Of a DNA stretch of 64,000 nucleotides, positions 18,966 through 27,858 are shown in pieces; positions within the stretch are counted from its first letter, which is position 1, and each line of letters opens with the position of its first letter. The position numbers and the translations under genes are program-made. Origin of the DNA: DATJLY01 sp963773665 (GTDB taxonomy: Bacteria; Pseudomonadota; Alphaproteobacteria; ATCC43930; CGMCC-115725); contig CAVZBZ010000013.1 of the NCBI GenBank assembly GCA_963773665.1, forward strand, positions 124,001-188,000, given 5' to 3'. A model generated the notes under the pieces. It had not been told where the DNA came from and did no database searches. It saw only the letters and a list, made by a program, of their open reading frames with translations.

Positions 18966-19805
18966 TCACGGCACACGCCTGGCGCGAGGATCGAGCGTCG
19001 GCTCAAGCATCTGGCGATGCGAGATATGCCACGGGATCATCAGCCGTTCGAGGGCGTCGATCGCGACGAATAAGATCATGCCGATGACCGTGAGATATGT
19101 GATGCCGGCAAACATCATCACCATGTCGAAATTGCTGTCGGCGATGAGCAGCACATTGCCCAGACCGCCCTTGGCGCCGATGAATTCTCCGACGATCGCG
19201 CCCACGACCGCCAAGGTCGATGCGACCTTCATGCCGCCGAACAGATTGGGCAGTGCGCTCGGCAAGCGTACTTTGAAGAACATGCGGGGCCAACTCGCGC
19301 CCATCGAGCGAGCGAGATGTATTTTGCCCATTTCGACCGACTTCAAGCCAATCATCGTGTCGATCACAATCGGAAAGAAGGACAGGAGAAATGCGACGGT
19401 GAGCTTGGTCGTGGTGCCCAGCCCGAGCCACACCGTAAGCAGCGGCGCGAGCGCCACCTTGGGAACGAGCTGCGCCGACACGACGAGCGGGAAGAGCGTG
19501 TCCTCGACCCACTTCGAGGCGGCGAGCGCGACCGCTAGGGGCACGGCGACGACGACGGCGATAAGGAAGCCAATCACGATCTCCTGAGCCGTAACGACGG
19601 CTGCGGGGATGAGCACGCCGGCCTGCGCGACCAGCGCAACTGCAACCTGGGATGGGCGAGGCAGGATGAAGGGCGGCACGTGAAATTGAACGACCGCCCA
19701 TTCCCACGCGAAAAGGCTCGTGCCAACCGCCGCGAGCGGCAGCAGGCCGCGGCCGAGCCGCGAGCCACCGCGCCGTCGCCGAGCGGGCCGAAGCTCCTCT
19801 GTCAT
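18966..19805 (-). CDS. ABC transporter permease (NitT/TauT type), second system
   Basis: A 279-residue inner-membrane permease with an Arg-rich N-terminus, about six hydrophobic segments and the coupling loop HLARSMGASWPRMFFKVRLPSALP. It is the last gene of the SBP-ATPase-permease operon (21655 to 18966), starting 2 bases after the ATPase stop. Only one permease gene is present, so it should work as a homodimer unless a partner was lost to the transposase insertion just downstream. Confidence 0.9.
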   Translation of the reverse strand: MTEELRPARRRRGGSRLGRGLLPLAAVGTSLFAWEWAVVQFHVPPFILPRPSQVAVALVAQAGVLIPAAVVTAQEIVIGFLIAVVVAVPLAVALAASKWVEDTLFPLVVSAQLVPKVALAPLLTVWLGLGTTTKLTVAFLLSFFPIVIDTMIGLKSVEMGKIHLARSMGASWPRMFFKVRLPSALPNLFGGMKVASTLAVVGAIVGEFIGAKGGLGNVLLIADSNFDMVMMFAGITYLTVIGMILFVAIDALERLMIPWHISHRQMLEPTLDPRARRVP

Positions 19806-19807
19806 TC

Positions 19808-20635
19808 CTATGCCCCCACGCGACGCAGGTCCCTGCCACTGCCGCCAGATTTCGCGTCGAGCACGCCGAGCGACGTGAACACCTCGCGGATGCGCCGGGC
19901 GTAGACGCCGAATTCCGCGGTCTCGCGCATATCAAGGCCGCGCGGGCGCTGCAGGTCGATTGACATAATCTCGGCAATTCGGCCCGGGCGCGGCGACATG
20001 ATCGCAACGCGATCCGATAAGAGGACCGCCTCGCCAATACTGTGGGTGACGAAGAACACGGTCTTGGGGGAGCGCGCCCAGATATCCTGCAGCTCGAGAT
20101 TCAAATCGTCGCGCGTCAGGGCGTCGAGCGCGCCGAACGGCTCGTCCATCAGCAGAAGCGGCGGATCATGCAGCAACGCTCGGCATATCGACGCGCGCTG
20201 GCGCATGCCACCCGACAGCTCGTGCGGCAGCCGATCCTTGAATTGAGCCAATCCGACGCGGTCGAGGAGCGCCTGAGCGCGGTCCGCATAGAGAGATTGA
20301 TCGAGCCCCCGCATCTCCGCTTGCAACATGACATTGCGAAGAACCGTCCGCCACTCAAGAAGAAAAGGCTCCTGGAACACGATCCCAATATCGGTGTAGG
20401 GGCGCTCGACCAACTTGCCGTCGATGGCGATGCGTCCGCTCGTATAGGGAGTGAGGCCGGCCAACGCGAGAAGCAGCGTGCTTTTGCCACAGCCGGACGG
20501 GCCGACCAGCGAGATGAATTCGCCCGGCGCGACGTCGAGCGAAACCTTGTCCAAGGCCAGTAGGTCGCCCTGTTCGCCATGAAAGACCTGGGTGACCTGG
20601 TCGATCGTGACGCCGACGGTGCCGAGCGCTTCCAT
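19808..20635 (-). CDS. ABC transporter ATPase (NitT/TauT type), second system
   Basis: A 275-residue nucleotide-binding subunit: Walker A GPSGCGKST, Q-loop FQEPFLLEW, signature LSGGMRQR and Walker B LLLMDEPFGALD, with switch His in VTHSIGEA. It is adjacent to its permease and binding-protein genes on the same strand and probably co-transcribed. Confidence 0.95.
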   Translation of the reverse strand: MEALGTVGVTIDQVTQVFHGEQGDLLALDKVSLDVAPGEFISLVGPSGCGKSTLLLALAGLTPYTSGRIAIDGKLVERPYTDIGIVFQEPFLLEWRTVLRNVMLQAEMRGLDQSLYADRAQALLDRVGLAQFKDRLPHELSGGMRQRASICRALLHDPPLLLMDEPFGALDALTRDDLNLELQDIWARSPKTVFFVTHSIGEAVLLSDRVAIMSPRPGRIAEIMSIDLQRPRGLDMRETAEFGVYARRIREVFTSLGVLDAKSGGSGRDLRRVGA

Positions 20636-20644
20636 GCCGTACGA

Positions 20645-21655
20645 TTAAGCCGGAACGTAGTCGTTCGTGAATAGCCGGTCAGCCGCGACTTTATCCTTGA
20701 TGATGCCGTACTGGGCTAAGAGGTCGACCAAGTCAGTCCAATCCGCCTCTGCCATCCAGCCCGAAGGCTTGCCGGAATTTCTCGCGTTGCTCAGGCGATT
20801 GGCGAACGTGTCTTTCAACATGTCGATCTGAATGTCAACATCCGGCAATTCCGGCGCCATGCGCTTGGTCACGGCGGCGGCCTTGGCGATATCCGCCTTC
20901 GCGGCGGCAATCGCCTCGGCGAACCCCGCCGTAAAGCGTTTAACCAAGTCAACATTCTTCAGCGTGTCGGCGCTGGCGATGAGACCGTTGGCGAGCAAGT
21001 TCAGCCCGTGCTCGGAATAGGAGAAATAGCCGAGGTTATTGCCCTTGTGCGTGAGCGTCACGAAACTGTCGTTGACCTGGGTGAACGTGGCGGCAATCTG
21101 CCCGTCGAGCAGCGCAGGGATGTACGAGGTTGCGCTGACGTTGACGATCTGGACCTTGCTCGAATCAATGCCGGCTTTCTTGGCGAACGCTGGAAAGAGT
21201 GCGTAGCTGGCAGTGCCCGGGAAGTCGCCATAGGTCCTACCTTCCAAATCCTTCGGCTGGACGATGCCGGAATCCTTCTTGAACATAATGCCCCAAGGCG
21301 AGGTCGACATGTAGCTGAAGAACATCCTGACGTCCGCGCCCTGAAGGATGACGGCCGGCAGCGCGGTTGCGTCGGCAAGCCCGAACATCGCGTTGTTCGC
21401 TGCCACCGCGAGGATCGTATTGCGGCTGCCATTGCCGGGATTGACCGTCAGGTCGATGCCATGTTTCCGAAAAATGCCCCGATCGAGCCCGACAAAGAAA
21501 GGCGCGTGTTCGCCGGTGACGCGCCAATCGAGCGTGACATTTGCCTCATAGACCGGGCTGTCGGCAGCACGCGAGGTCCCAAGCCCCAAACCGGTCATAA
21601 CAGCGCCGCCGCCGATGAATTTCATGACGTGGCGGCGTGTAGGATTGCAAGTCAT
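20645..21655 (-). CDS. ABC transporter substrate-binding protein, second system
   Basis: A 336-residue NMT1/THI5-like periplasmic protein. The N-terminus TRRHVMKFIGGGAVMTGLGLG and cleavage near SRAAD resemble a Tat-type or Sec signal. The mature part (VTLDWRVTGEHAPFFVGLDRGIFRKHGIDL) is the pattern of ABC importers for pyrimidines, riboflavin or aromatic acids. GGGGGAGG precedes the ATG. Confidence 0.9.
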   Translation of the reverse strand: MTCNPTRRHVMKFIGGGAVMTGLGLGTSRAADSPVYEANVTLDWRVTGEHAPFFVGLDRGIFRKHGIDLTVNPGNGSRNTILAVAANNAMFGLADATALPAVILQGADVRMFFSYMSTSPWGIMFKKDSGIVQPKDLEGRTYGDFPGTASYALFPAFAKKAGIDSSKVQIVNVSATSYIPALLDGQIAATFTQVNDSFVTLTHKGNNLGYFSYSEHGLNLLANGLIASADTLKNVDLVKRFTAGFAEAIAAAKADIAKAAAVTKRMAPELPDVDIQIDMLKDTFANRLSNARNSGKPSGWMAEADWTDLVDLLAQYGIIKDKVAADRLFTNDYVPA

Positions 21656-22192
21656 AGGAGCCTCCCCCGTGGTGCGATCGATGGCGCGAACCTGCCGACA
21701 TGTGTTCTAGCGCAGCGTTCAAGTCGGAAGCGCCGCCGCGCTCGCGTCAGATCAGAAACTGCGTAGAAAGCATAGCCTGCTGAGTGTTCACGTGCCTTTT
21801 TAAAGAGATCGTGAGATCTCCTCCCTCTTTGCGCATCCGGTGGACCCGCTGGCCACACCAGAAATATTGATGATGCCTGCGCGCGTTCGCCACAGCGAAA
21901 TTGGACGATGCCTCCGCTTCGGCTTTGCTCAATCTCATGGTCTCGTCATTCGTTCTCATAGCGCGCCGACATGCCAAAGGAGCCGATGCCCACGCCGATC
22001 CGCTCCTGCCGGCACGGGATTGGTCGGATTTCGAGTTCGGCATAGGCCTCGATCAGAGGGAATTCGCGGATAGCAAGAGAGGAACTCGGTACACTCGCAT
22101 TTGAGGATCTCCGAGATAATGGCAGCACCGTTCATACTTTTTCCTTCTTCTGATTGACCATGATCGCCTCGGTTTTTCTGTGCGGCGCATGG
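21656..22192. other. 537-bp stretch without a recognised gene
   Basis: Lies between the second ABC operon and the interrupted Rieske gene. No open frame here shows a protein-like pattern. It should contain the promoter for the ABC operon, but no convincing -35/-10 pair was picked out. Confidence 0.5.
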
Positions 22193-23419
22193 TCAAATAC
22201 TAATGGCGAGTTCGAGCCGTACCTTCGGCCACATTGCGTCGGTAAATGGCGTTCCGCTAGGCACTTCGAAGGTGGCCGATCGCACCCGGTAGCTCCCTGG
22301 GTTCATCCCGGGCAATGGCTTACCGGCTGCGTGCTCCTTCAAGGTCTGCAATAGCAGTCGGCGTATCTTGACGATGGCTACGTCGCCGAACAGCAGGTAT
22401 TCGCTAGTCCTGTCGGCGATTGGTCCCATAGACTCTTAAATCGCGCAGTCCTGGGTGCCGATGCCAGTGATGCCCGTGTAGGATTTACGGCTGGCTTGCC
22501 GTGCACGGTCGATCAGGTAGTCGTTATCCTTGTTGCGGACTGCGAAATCGGTCCCTGGAACATTTTCGGTGTGCAACCAGTTCCAACTCTTCTGCTTCGT
22601 CAGTTCCTCGTCCGTAAACGGTCCGTGCGGGTTGAAATCAATACTGTACAGCATCGTGTTCTCATCATCGATCGGAGCCCAAATGTGTGCACTGATGGGC
22701 TGAGCCAAGATGATCTTGTGGAAAGGCATTAGCATCACGTTGACATTCCAAAGGACACCGCCGCTCTCAACTTCCCGGCCGTCCCCCACGACGAAGCCGA
22801 AATCCGTAGGGATGACCTCGTAGCGGGTCGCGACCTTCTTGTAGAGCTTGACGTCGCCGGAATGTAGGTACGTCAAGTGCGGCGTATCGAAGCCGCCCTC
22901 CAGCCCCTGCAACCAGTTGCATTCCTGGATGTGGCGGGAGATGTACCGCTGCGATTCCGGCACGCGCGTCCATTCAAGATCGGGGAAATCCGGCTGGTGC
23001 TCGGGAGGCCCCATGTAGGCCCATAGAAGCCCCGCGCGGTCCAAACAGGGGTAGGCCTTGACTTGGATTTCGTTGCAGGCGCTGCTGCCCGGCGGCTCGG
23101 ATGGCGCATCGACACAGCGGCCTTCAACATCGAATTTCAGCCCGTGATAAACGCAGCGCAGCCCGCATTCCTCATTGCGACCGAAGAACAACGACGCTTT
23201 CCGGTGCGGGCAACGTTCGTCGAGCAAACCAACGCGGCCCAGCGAATCGCGAAACAGAACAAGGTCTTCGCACAATAACCGGACTCTGATTGGCGGGGAG
23301 TCAGGCTTTGCGATCCGGTCGGAAAACGCTACTGGGATCCAGTAACGACGCAACAACTCGCCCATTGGCGTACCGGGGCCCACTCGTGTCAGCCGTTCAT
23401 TGTCTTCTCGCGAGATCAT
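22193..23419 (-). pseudogene. Rieske oxygenase (phthalate 4,5-dioxygenase-like), split by a nonsense codon
   Basis: The first 328 codons from ATG 23419 (GGGGAG upstream) carry the Rieske ligands CPHRKAS and CVYHGLKF and the mononuclear iron motif EGGFDTPHLTYLH. The frame stops at TAA (22436-22438) after GIGTQDCAI. It then continues in the same frame as ESMGPIADRTSEYLLFGDVAIV to 22193, exactly the C-terminus expected for phthalate-dioxygenase-type alpha subunits (AIQESMGP). The TAA stands where Gln is usual, so a single C-to-T change of CAA explains it. The protein would lose about 80 C-terminal residues. It may be dead or partly active. No reductase is adjacent. Confidence 0.88.
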
Positions 23420-23895
23420 AAGCAGCTCCCCGACGATTGAGGGATGAAGCGATCCGGACAACTCACTCTAGAGCCATTCGGAAGGGTTGTTGAGTCCAGG
23501 GAATCGGATGTAACTCATCGATGCAAGCGCCGCTTTTTCCCTTTATCGTGCGTACCTTCGCTAATGCCGGCTAATCGCAGAGTCAGACCTGCCGCGGCTC
23601 GCGACGGCCGAGTCTTGGAAACAGTAGATCGTCAAGCGCAACGAACTGCATCGCTTTGTCGTTCTCCCAAAAGGCCGGATCATCGATCTCGCCCTCGCTG
23701 GATCAGCCGCTGCCGCCGCTTCATCAAAGACTTCGGGCATCTTGCCCGCAAGACCCTCGCGTTGCCTCATCCGACCCGCAATGATCCCACTCATGCTCCG
23801 TCAATTGACGGTACCCTATTTTGTGACGGATTGGGGAACGGAATTTTGGAAGAAAACATATGCCAATTCTTTTGGCGCGTGTATAGATATGGGGA
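23420..23895. other. 476-bp stretch without a recognised gene
   Basis: Separates the divergent interrupted Rieske gene (-) and the RidA gene (+). An AT-richer part at about 23810-23900 could hold the RidA promoter. No known motif was found. Confidence 0.4.
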
Positions 23896-24396
23896 ATGGC
23901 AAAGACATCATCCCACAGTCGGGCCACTAGAAAAACATCTCGCTCGCCAGCGCGTCCACATTCGCGCCTGAACCCACCCACAATCAAGGGCAGTCCCAAC
24001 TATAGCCATGGCATCGCGGTCGAGCCGGGCGCCCGCTTTCTTGCGATCTCCGGGCAGGTCGGACGCGACGCCGATGGCTCGGTACCTGAAGGGATCGAAG
24101 CGCAGACCGAGCTCGCCTGGCGCAACGTTCGCACGGTTCTTGAAGCCGCCGGGATGGGAATGGAGGACATTGTTTCCTACGTCTCTTACTTGGTTCGGCG
24201 CGAGGACGCGGCGGGTTACGGGCGTGTACGGCTGCACGCGCTGGGCGAGGCCCGACCAACCTCCGCCCTGATATTCATTTCGGGGTTGGGCGAATCCAAA
24301 CCGGAACTATTGTGCGAGGTGCAGGTTTTCGCCGCAAAGGTAACGCCGAAAGGCACGCGTCGCGCCAGCACGAAGCGACCGCCAAGCAGACGCTGA
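23896..24396 (+). CDS. RidA/YjgF family protein
   Basis: A 166-residue protein with one RidA domain from about residue 33 (SPNYSHGIAVEPGARFLAISGQVGRD) to 150. The later part (AWRNVRTVLEAAGMGMEDIVSYVSYLV, then ALIFISGLGESKPELLCEVQVFAA) keeps the family pattern. RidA enzymes hydrolyse enamines/imines. The basic N-terminal 30 residues are unusual and may come from DNA rearrangement, since the start codon has only a weak ribosome site. Gene fragments follow at once. Confidence 0.8.
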   Translation: MAKTSSHSRATRKTSRSPARPHSRLNPPTIKGSPNYSHGIAVEPGARFLAISGQVGRDADGSVPEGIEAQTELAWRNVRTVLEAAGMGMEDIVSYVSYLVRREDAAGYGRVRLHALGEARPTSALIFISGLGESKPELLCEVQVFAAKVTPKGTRRASTKRPPSRR

Positions 24397-24449
24397 GCAC
24401 GGCCCCCGCGCGGCATGTCCTTTCTCAAAACCTAATCCGCGCGAGCGCG

Positions 24450-24521
24450 CGCTTTCTCGATGACGGTCGTATCTGCCTCACCAATAACGCCGCAGAGCGC
24501 GCGTTGCGCGGCATCGCTCTC
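24450..24521 (+). pseudogene. IS66 transposase fragment
   Basis: About 24 codons reading RFLDDGRICLTNNAAERALRG, a highly conserved stretch near the C-terminus of IS66 TnpC transposases. It is cut at both sides and joined in frame to an ABC permease fragment. Confidence 0.75.
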
Positions 24522-24749
24522 GCGTTCTTTCCAATCGTCATCAATACGATCGTCGGACTGCAGATGACGACCCGCGAGAGCGTCTTCCTCTTCCGCTCGG
24601 TGGGCGCGACGCGGACGCAAACCTTCTTCCGATTGCGCCTCCCGACGGCGCTTCCGGTCTTCTTCGGGGGGCTCAAGATCGGTTCGACGCTTGCGACGAT
24701 CGGTGCGGTCGTCGGCGAGTTCTCGGGCGCCGATCACGGTCTTGGCTCC
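24522..24749 (+). pseudogene. ABC permease fragment (NitT/TauT type)
   Basis: About 76 codons of a permease: AFFPIVINTIVGLQM, the coupling loop FLFRSVGATRTQTFFRLRLPTALP and GLKIGSTLATIGAVVGEFSGA. The order matches the central part of the permease at 18966-19805, but the sequence differs. It is joined to IS66 DNA on the left and loses similarity after HGLGS. The following ~70 bases read FATHIWETKGEVKVNPALLKK in another frame, which I do not recognise. Confidence 0.8.
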
Positions 24750-24840
24750 GCTCGTTTGCCACCCACATCTGGGAGACGAAGGGCGAGGTCAAGGTTAATC
24801 CGGCGCTCTTGAAGAAGTAATGATGGTCTTGGGGGGCGGA

Positions 24841-24948
24841 ATGGCTGACGAAGGCGAGGTCGTAACCGTGCGTGCGTGCGCCGTCGGCGAGCTGGCCGAC
24901 GGGCGGGTTAAGGTTGTGAAGGCCGAGGGCGTCGAGGCGATCCTGATC
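24841..24948 (+). pseudogene. Possible N-terminal fragment of a Rieske-type ferredoxin
   Basis: Begins MADEGEVVTVRACAVGEL, then DGRVKVVKAEGVEAILIR, which resembles the first 40 residues of a Rieske [2Fe-2S] ferredoxin before the first Cys-His pair. No cluster ligands are present. The frame runs into unrelated ClC/CBS sequence near 24950, so this is a remnant. Confidence 0.45.
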
Positions 24949-25417
24949 CGCTCAGGCCATCCTCATCATCTGGTTCGGCTTCGGCATCCTGCCCAAAGTC
25001 GTCCTGACAGCCCGCTTCGCGGCAGGTGACACCTGGCCGCATCAGGTGCTGGCAGCCGAAATGAGCTTCGACGCTTTCCTGCGCATGCCCGAACACCAGG
25101 GCAGGATGCGCCATGTCCTCGTCAGGGAGGGCGAGCGCCTGGTCGGCGCAGTACGCGTCAACACCGGCATCCGCCAGGGGCTCCAAGGCACCTACACCGG
25201 TGTCAAGCTGGGTGAGGTCGCACCGCGTAATTTCACGATCGTGTGCAATGACGATGTCGTGTTCGATGTGATCGACCGGATGTGGCGCAAGAAGGCGGAC
25301 ATGGCGCTCGTTGTCTGCACCCGAGGGGTGCCCAGACCTGGCGACGTGCTCGGCGTCATCACCAAGGAGCACGTCGCGGATTCGGTCGCCAGCAGCATCA
25401 GGGTCTATCCCGGCTAG
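24947..25417 (+). pseudogene. C-terminal fragment of a chloride-channel/CBS protein
   Basis: An open frame without a credible start reads AILIIWFGFGILPKVVL, then AEMSFDAFLRMPEHQGRMRHVLV and finally VLGVITKEHVADSVASSIRVYPG. The last 120 residues look like the CBS-domain tail of ClC-family chloride channels. The channel domain is missing. GTG 25046 could start a 123-residue CBS-only protein, but no ribosome site is evident. Confidence 0.65.
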
Positions 25418-25896
25418 CTCCAGGCCGGAAAACATTCGGGGGCAAACCGTGCGCCTCCCGTCCTGTTCGGGCCTTTATGTCAGAGATTGGCACCAATGCG
25501 AAGGGCCGCCTTGCCCGCGTTGTGGCCGCTATCGATGGATATCGGACGTTACGTGGACATCGCAGGGCTGGTCAATTCGGACTGCCGTCTTCGGCGCGTC
25601 ACTTACCTTCCCGAGTAGTGGGCAGGGCACCTGATCGATGGGTCGTCGCGCTGATTATGGCGTTCGCGCAAGACAGCAACTGTGCTTGCATGTTGTGCCG
25701 GCGTTTTGTCACCGTTTCGCGCCAGAAATGTCCTCCAGCTTTCTGATCGACCTGAATGAGACGCTCACGGGTGTGCTCCCTGTTCGAATGCTGATCGGGA
25801 GACCATTCGCAAAACTCGGAGGTAAGTCTCCATGTAAGGAGAACTTCCATGACTCGGACCGAGCCGCTACACCAATCACTATGGGCATGTGAGCTG
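25418..25896. other. 479-bp stretch without a recognised gene
   Basis: Open frames run through it but none shows a family signature. It is the target region of the IS407-type element that follows and is probably more decayed DNA. Confidence 0.4.
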
Positions 25897-25960
25897 TGAC
25901 CTGAGCCCCTGAATCACCTCCAGATTTGAGTAGAGTCCGGCACCGATGGAGGACCGGACG

Positions 25961-26227
25961 ATGAGGGGCAGTCGGTTCAAGGAAGAGCAGATCATTGCCA
26001 TCCTGCGGGAGCAGGAGGCGGGCGCATCGACGGCGGATGTGTGCCGCAAGCACGGCATCAGCAGCGCCACGTTCTACAAGTGGAAGGCGAAGTACGGTGG
26101 GCTCGACGTGTCGGACGCACGTCGGCTGAAGGCGCTCGAGGACGAGAACGCCAAGCTGAAGCGATTGCTGGCCGATGCGATGCTCGACAACGTCATGCTG
26201 AAGGACATCGCTGCAAAAAAATGGTGA
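25961..26227 (+). CDS. IS3 transposase OrfA
   Basis: An 88-residue HTH protein starting MRGSRFKEEQIIAILREQEAG; GISSATFYKWKAKYGG is the recognition helix and DENAKLKRLLADAMLDN the leucine-zipper part. It binds the IS ends. A run of seven A (26215-26221) near its end is a classical -1 slippery site leading into OrfB. Confidence 0.93.
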   Translation: MRGSRFKEEQIIAILREQEAGASTADVCRKHGISSATFYKWKAKYGGLDVSDARRLKALEDENAKLKRLLADAMLDNVMLKDIAAKKW

Positions 26228-27156
26228 CGCCCGCTGCCAGACGGGAGGCCGCGGCTCACCTCAGCCTCAGTTACGAGGTGAGCCAGCGGCGGGCGTGCCA
26301 GGTGATCGATGCCGATCGCAGCGTCGTGCGCTATCGCAGCCGGCGGCCGGACGACGGGATGATCCGTGTTCGGCTGCGCGAGCTGGCGGCGATCCGCCGG
26401 CGCTTCGGCTATCGGCGTCTTCACATTCTGCTCTGCCGGGAAGGCACGCACATGAATCACCAGAAGCTGCGGCGGCTCTATGCCGAGGAACGCCTTCAGG
26501 TCCGTCGCCGCGGTGGCCGCAAGAGAGCCCTTGGCACGCGGGCTCCAATGACGCTGCCGCAGGGACCTAACCAGCGCTGGTCGCTGGACTTTCTGAGCGA
26601 TGCGATGACCGACGGGCGGCGCTTCCGCATCCTCGCCGTGGTCGATGACTTCACACGCGAGTGCCTGTGCCTGGTTGCCGACACATCGCTCTCGGGCACC
26701 AGGGTCGCCCGCGAGCTCGATGCCATCATCGCCGAGCGCGGCCGGCCGCTGCTGTGCGTCTCCGACAACGGCACCGAGCTCACCAGCATGGCGATCCTGC
26801 GTTGGTGCGAGGAGAGCGGCGTCGAGTGGCATTACATCGCGCCCGGCAAGCCAACGCAGAATGCCTTCATCGAGAGCTTCAATGGGCGCCTGCGCGACGA
26901 GCTGCTGAACGAGACGCTATTCGTCTCGCTGGCCCACGCCCGCACAATGCTCGCAGCGTGGCTGCTCGACTACAACACGGTGAGACCGCACAGCGCGATC
27001 GGCAACGTACCTCCGGCCGACTTTGCCAAGCTCAGCGAGCCCGCAATGCAACGGGGCGGGTCGCTGCGCTCACTCGGGGGCTTCGCGCCCCACCCCGTTG
27101 CACCACCGAGCCTGCAAGGCTCAAATGAGGAACGGATTCTACTCGGACCTGGATGA
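26223..27156 (+). CDS. IS3 transposase OrfB (expressed as OrfAB)
   Basis: About 310 residues in the -1 frame relative to OrfA. The DDE integrase core is complete: WSLDFLSDA (Asp), VSDNGTELTS (Asp) and NAFIESFNGRLRDE (Glu), with a preceding HTH_21 segment (RRRFGYRRLHILL). It is made as an OrfAB fusion by slippage on A7, and catalyses copy-out/paste-in transposition. The usual C-terminus is extended to 27156, just inside the right end. Confidence 0.9.
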
Positions 27157-27254
27157 AAGAAGGGGCTCAGGTCAGCTGGGATCGTCACGTCCACGTGAAA
27201 CTTGATCGTCGCGGTTTGTACATCCTCACTATAGAAGCCATCATAGAGATTATG

Positions 27255-27596
27255 AAGTGGACCCCGAATTTGGGATCGGTTGACTAATTGGAAGCTCGGC
27301 CGTTCGGTCACAACAGACGGAGCGGAAGATGACAAAGAGAACGAGACGAAAGTTGGACGCGGCGCTGAAGGCGAGGATCGCTTTGGAGGCGCTACGAGAG
27401 CAGGCGACGGCGGCCGATCTGGCCCAGCGCTACCAGGTCCACCCGAATCAGATTTATGCGTGGAAGAAGCAGCTGCTCGAGCATGCGGCACGCGCCTTCG
27501 ATTCCGGCAATGGTGGCGATGGCGACGGGCGGACGCAGCGGGAGATCGAGGAGCTTTATGCCAAGATCGGCCAGCTGACCGTCGAGCGCGATTAAT
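27255..27596 (+). mobile_element. Truncated second IS3-family element (orfA only)
   Basis: From about 27255 the sequence GTGGACCCCGAATTTGGGA looks like an IS3-type end. The frame 27329-27595 encodes an 88-residue OrfA (MTKRTRRKLDAALKARIALEAL; YQVHPNQIYAWKKQLLEHA; EELYAKIGQLTVERD). It stops where intact relatives continue into the orfB overlap, and no orfB follows, so the element was cut near 27595. Confidence 0.8.
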
Positions 27597-27858
27597 ATGA
27601 GGCGTTTGAAGTCAAGCACGCTCGCGTTTCTTGGTTCGGCCAACGGAGCTGTTTCTCCGTCCCGGCCTAAGGACTCCGGTGCGCCGCGCGCAGAGGCGGT
27701 CAAGACTGGTCGAAGGTCACCGCCGCAGGCGGCTTGGTCTTGACCGGCGCGAGCACGGCGCGAAGCTCGCCTGGGCCGGAATCGTTCGGCCCGGAACGAA
27801 AGAGAAGCTCGGCGGGGTCGATCGGCTGTGTGCAGTCGTGCGCCTGGCGCATCAACTT
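27597..27858. other. 262-bp stretch without a recognised gene
   Basis: Sits between the IS3 remnant and IS630 copy 1. A minus-strand open frame runs through it but I recognise nothing in it. Confidence 0.4.

Larger units (their letters stand above)
25897..27174 (+). mobile_element. Intact IS3-family element, IS407 group
   Basis: The 1278-bp element has inverted ends: TGACCTGAGCCCCT at 25897-25910, with its reverse complement ending at 27174. Both ends then continue with imperfect similarity (GAGTAGA at about 40 bases inside). It is flanked by the 4-bp duplication GCTG (25893-25896 and 27175-27178), as expected for the IS407 group. Intact ends, duplication and transposase frames suggest recent insertion. 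Confidence 0.92.

Noticed and set aside
25440..25746. Frame starting MSEIGTNAKGRLARVVAAIDG as a small gene
   Set aside because: No recognisable family or ribosome site, and it sits in a stretch of gene fragments.
27597..27858. Minus-strand frame ending in PVKTKPPAAVTFDQS as a gene
   Set aside because: It is an extension of an alternative frame of the IS630 transposase past the element's end; no family pattern or ribosome site.
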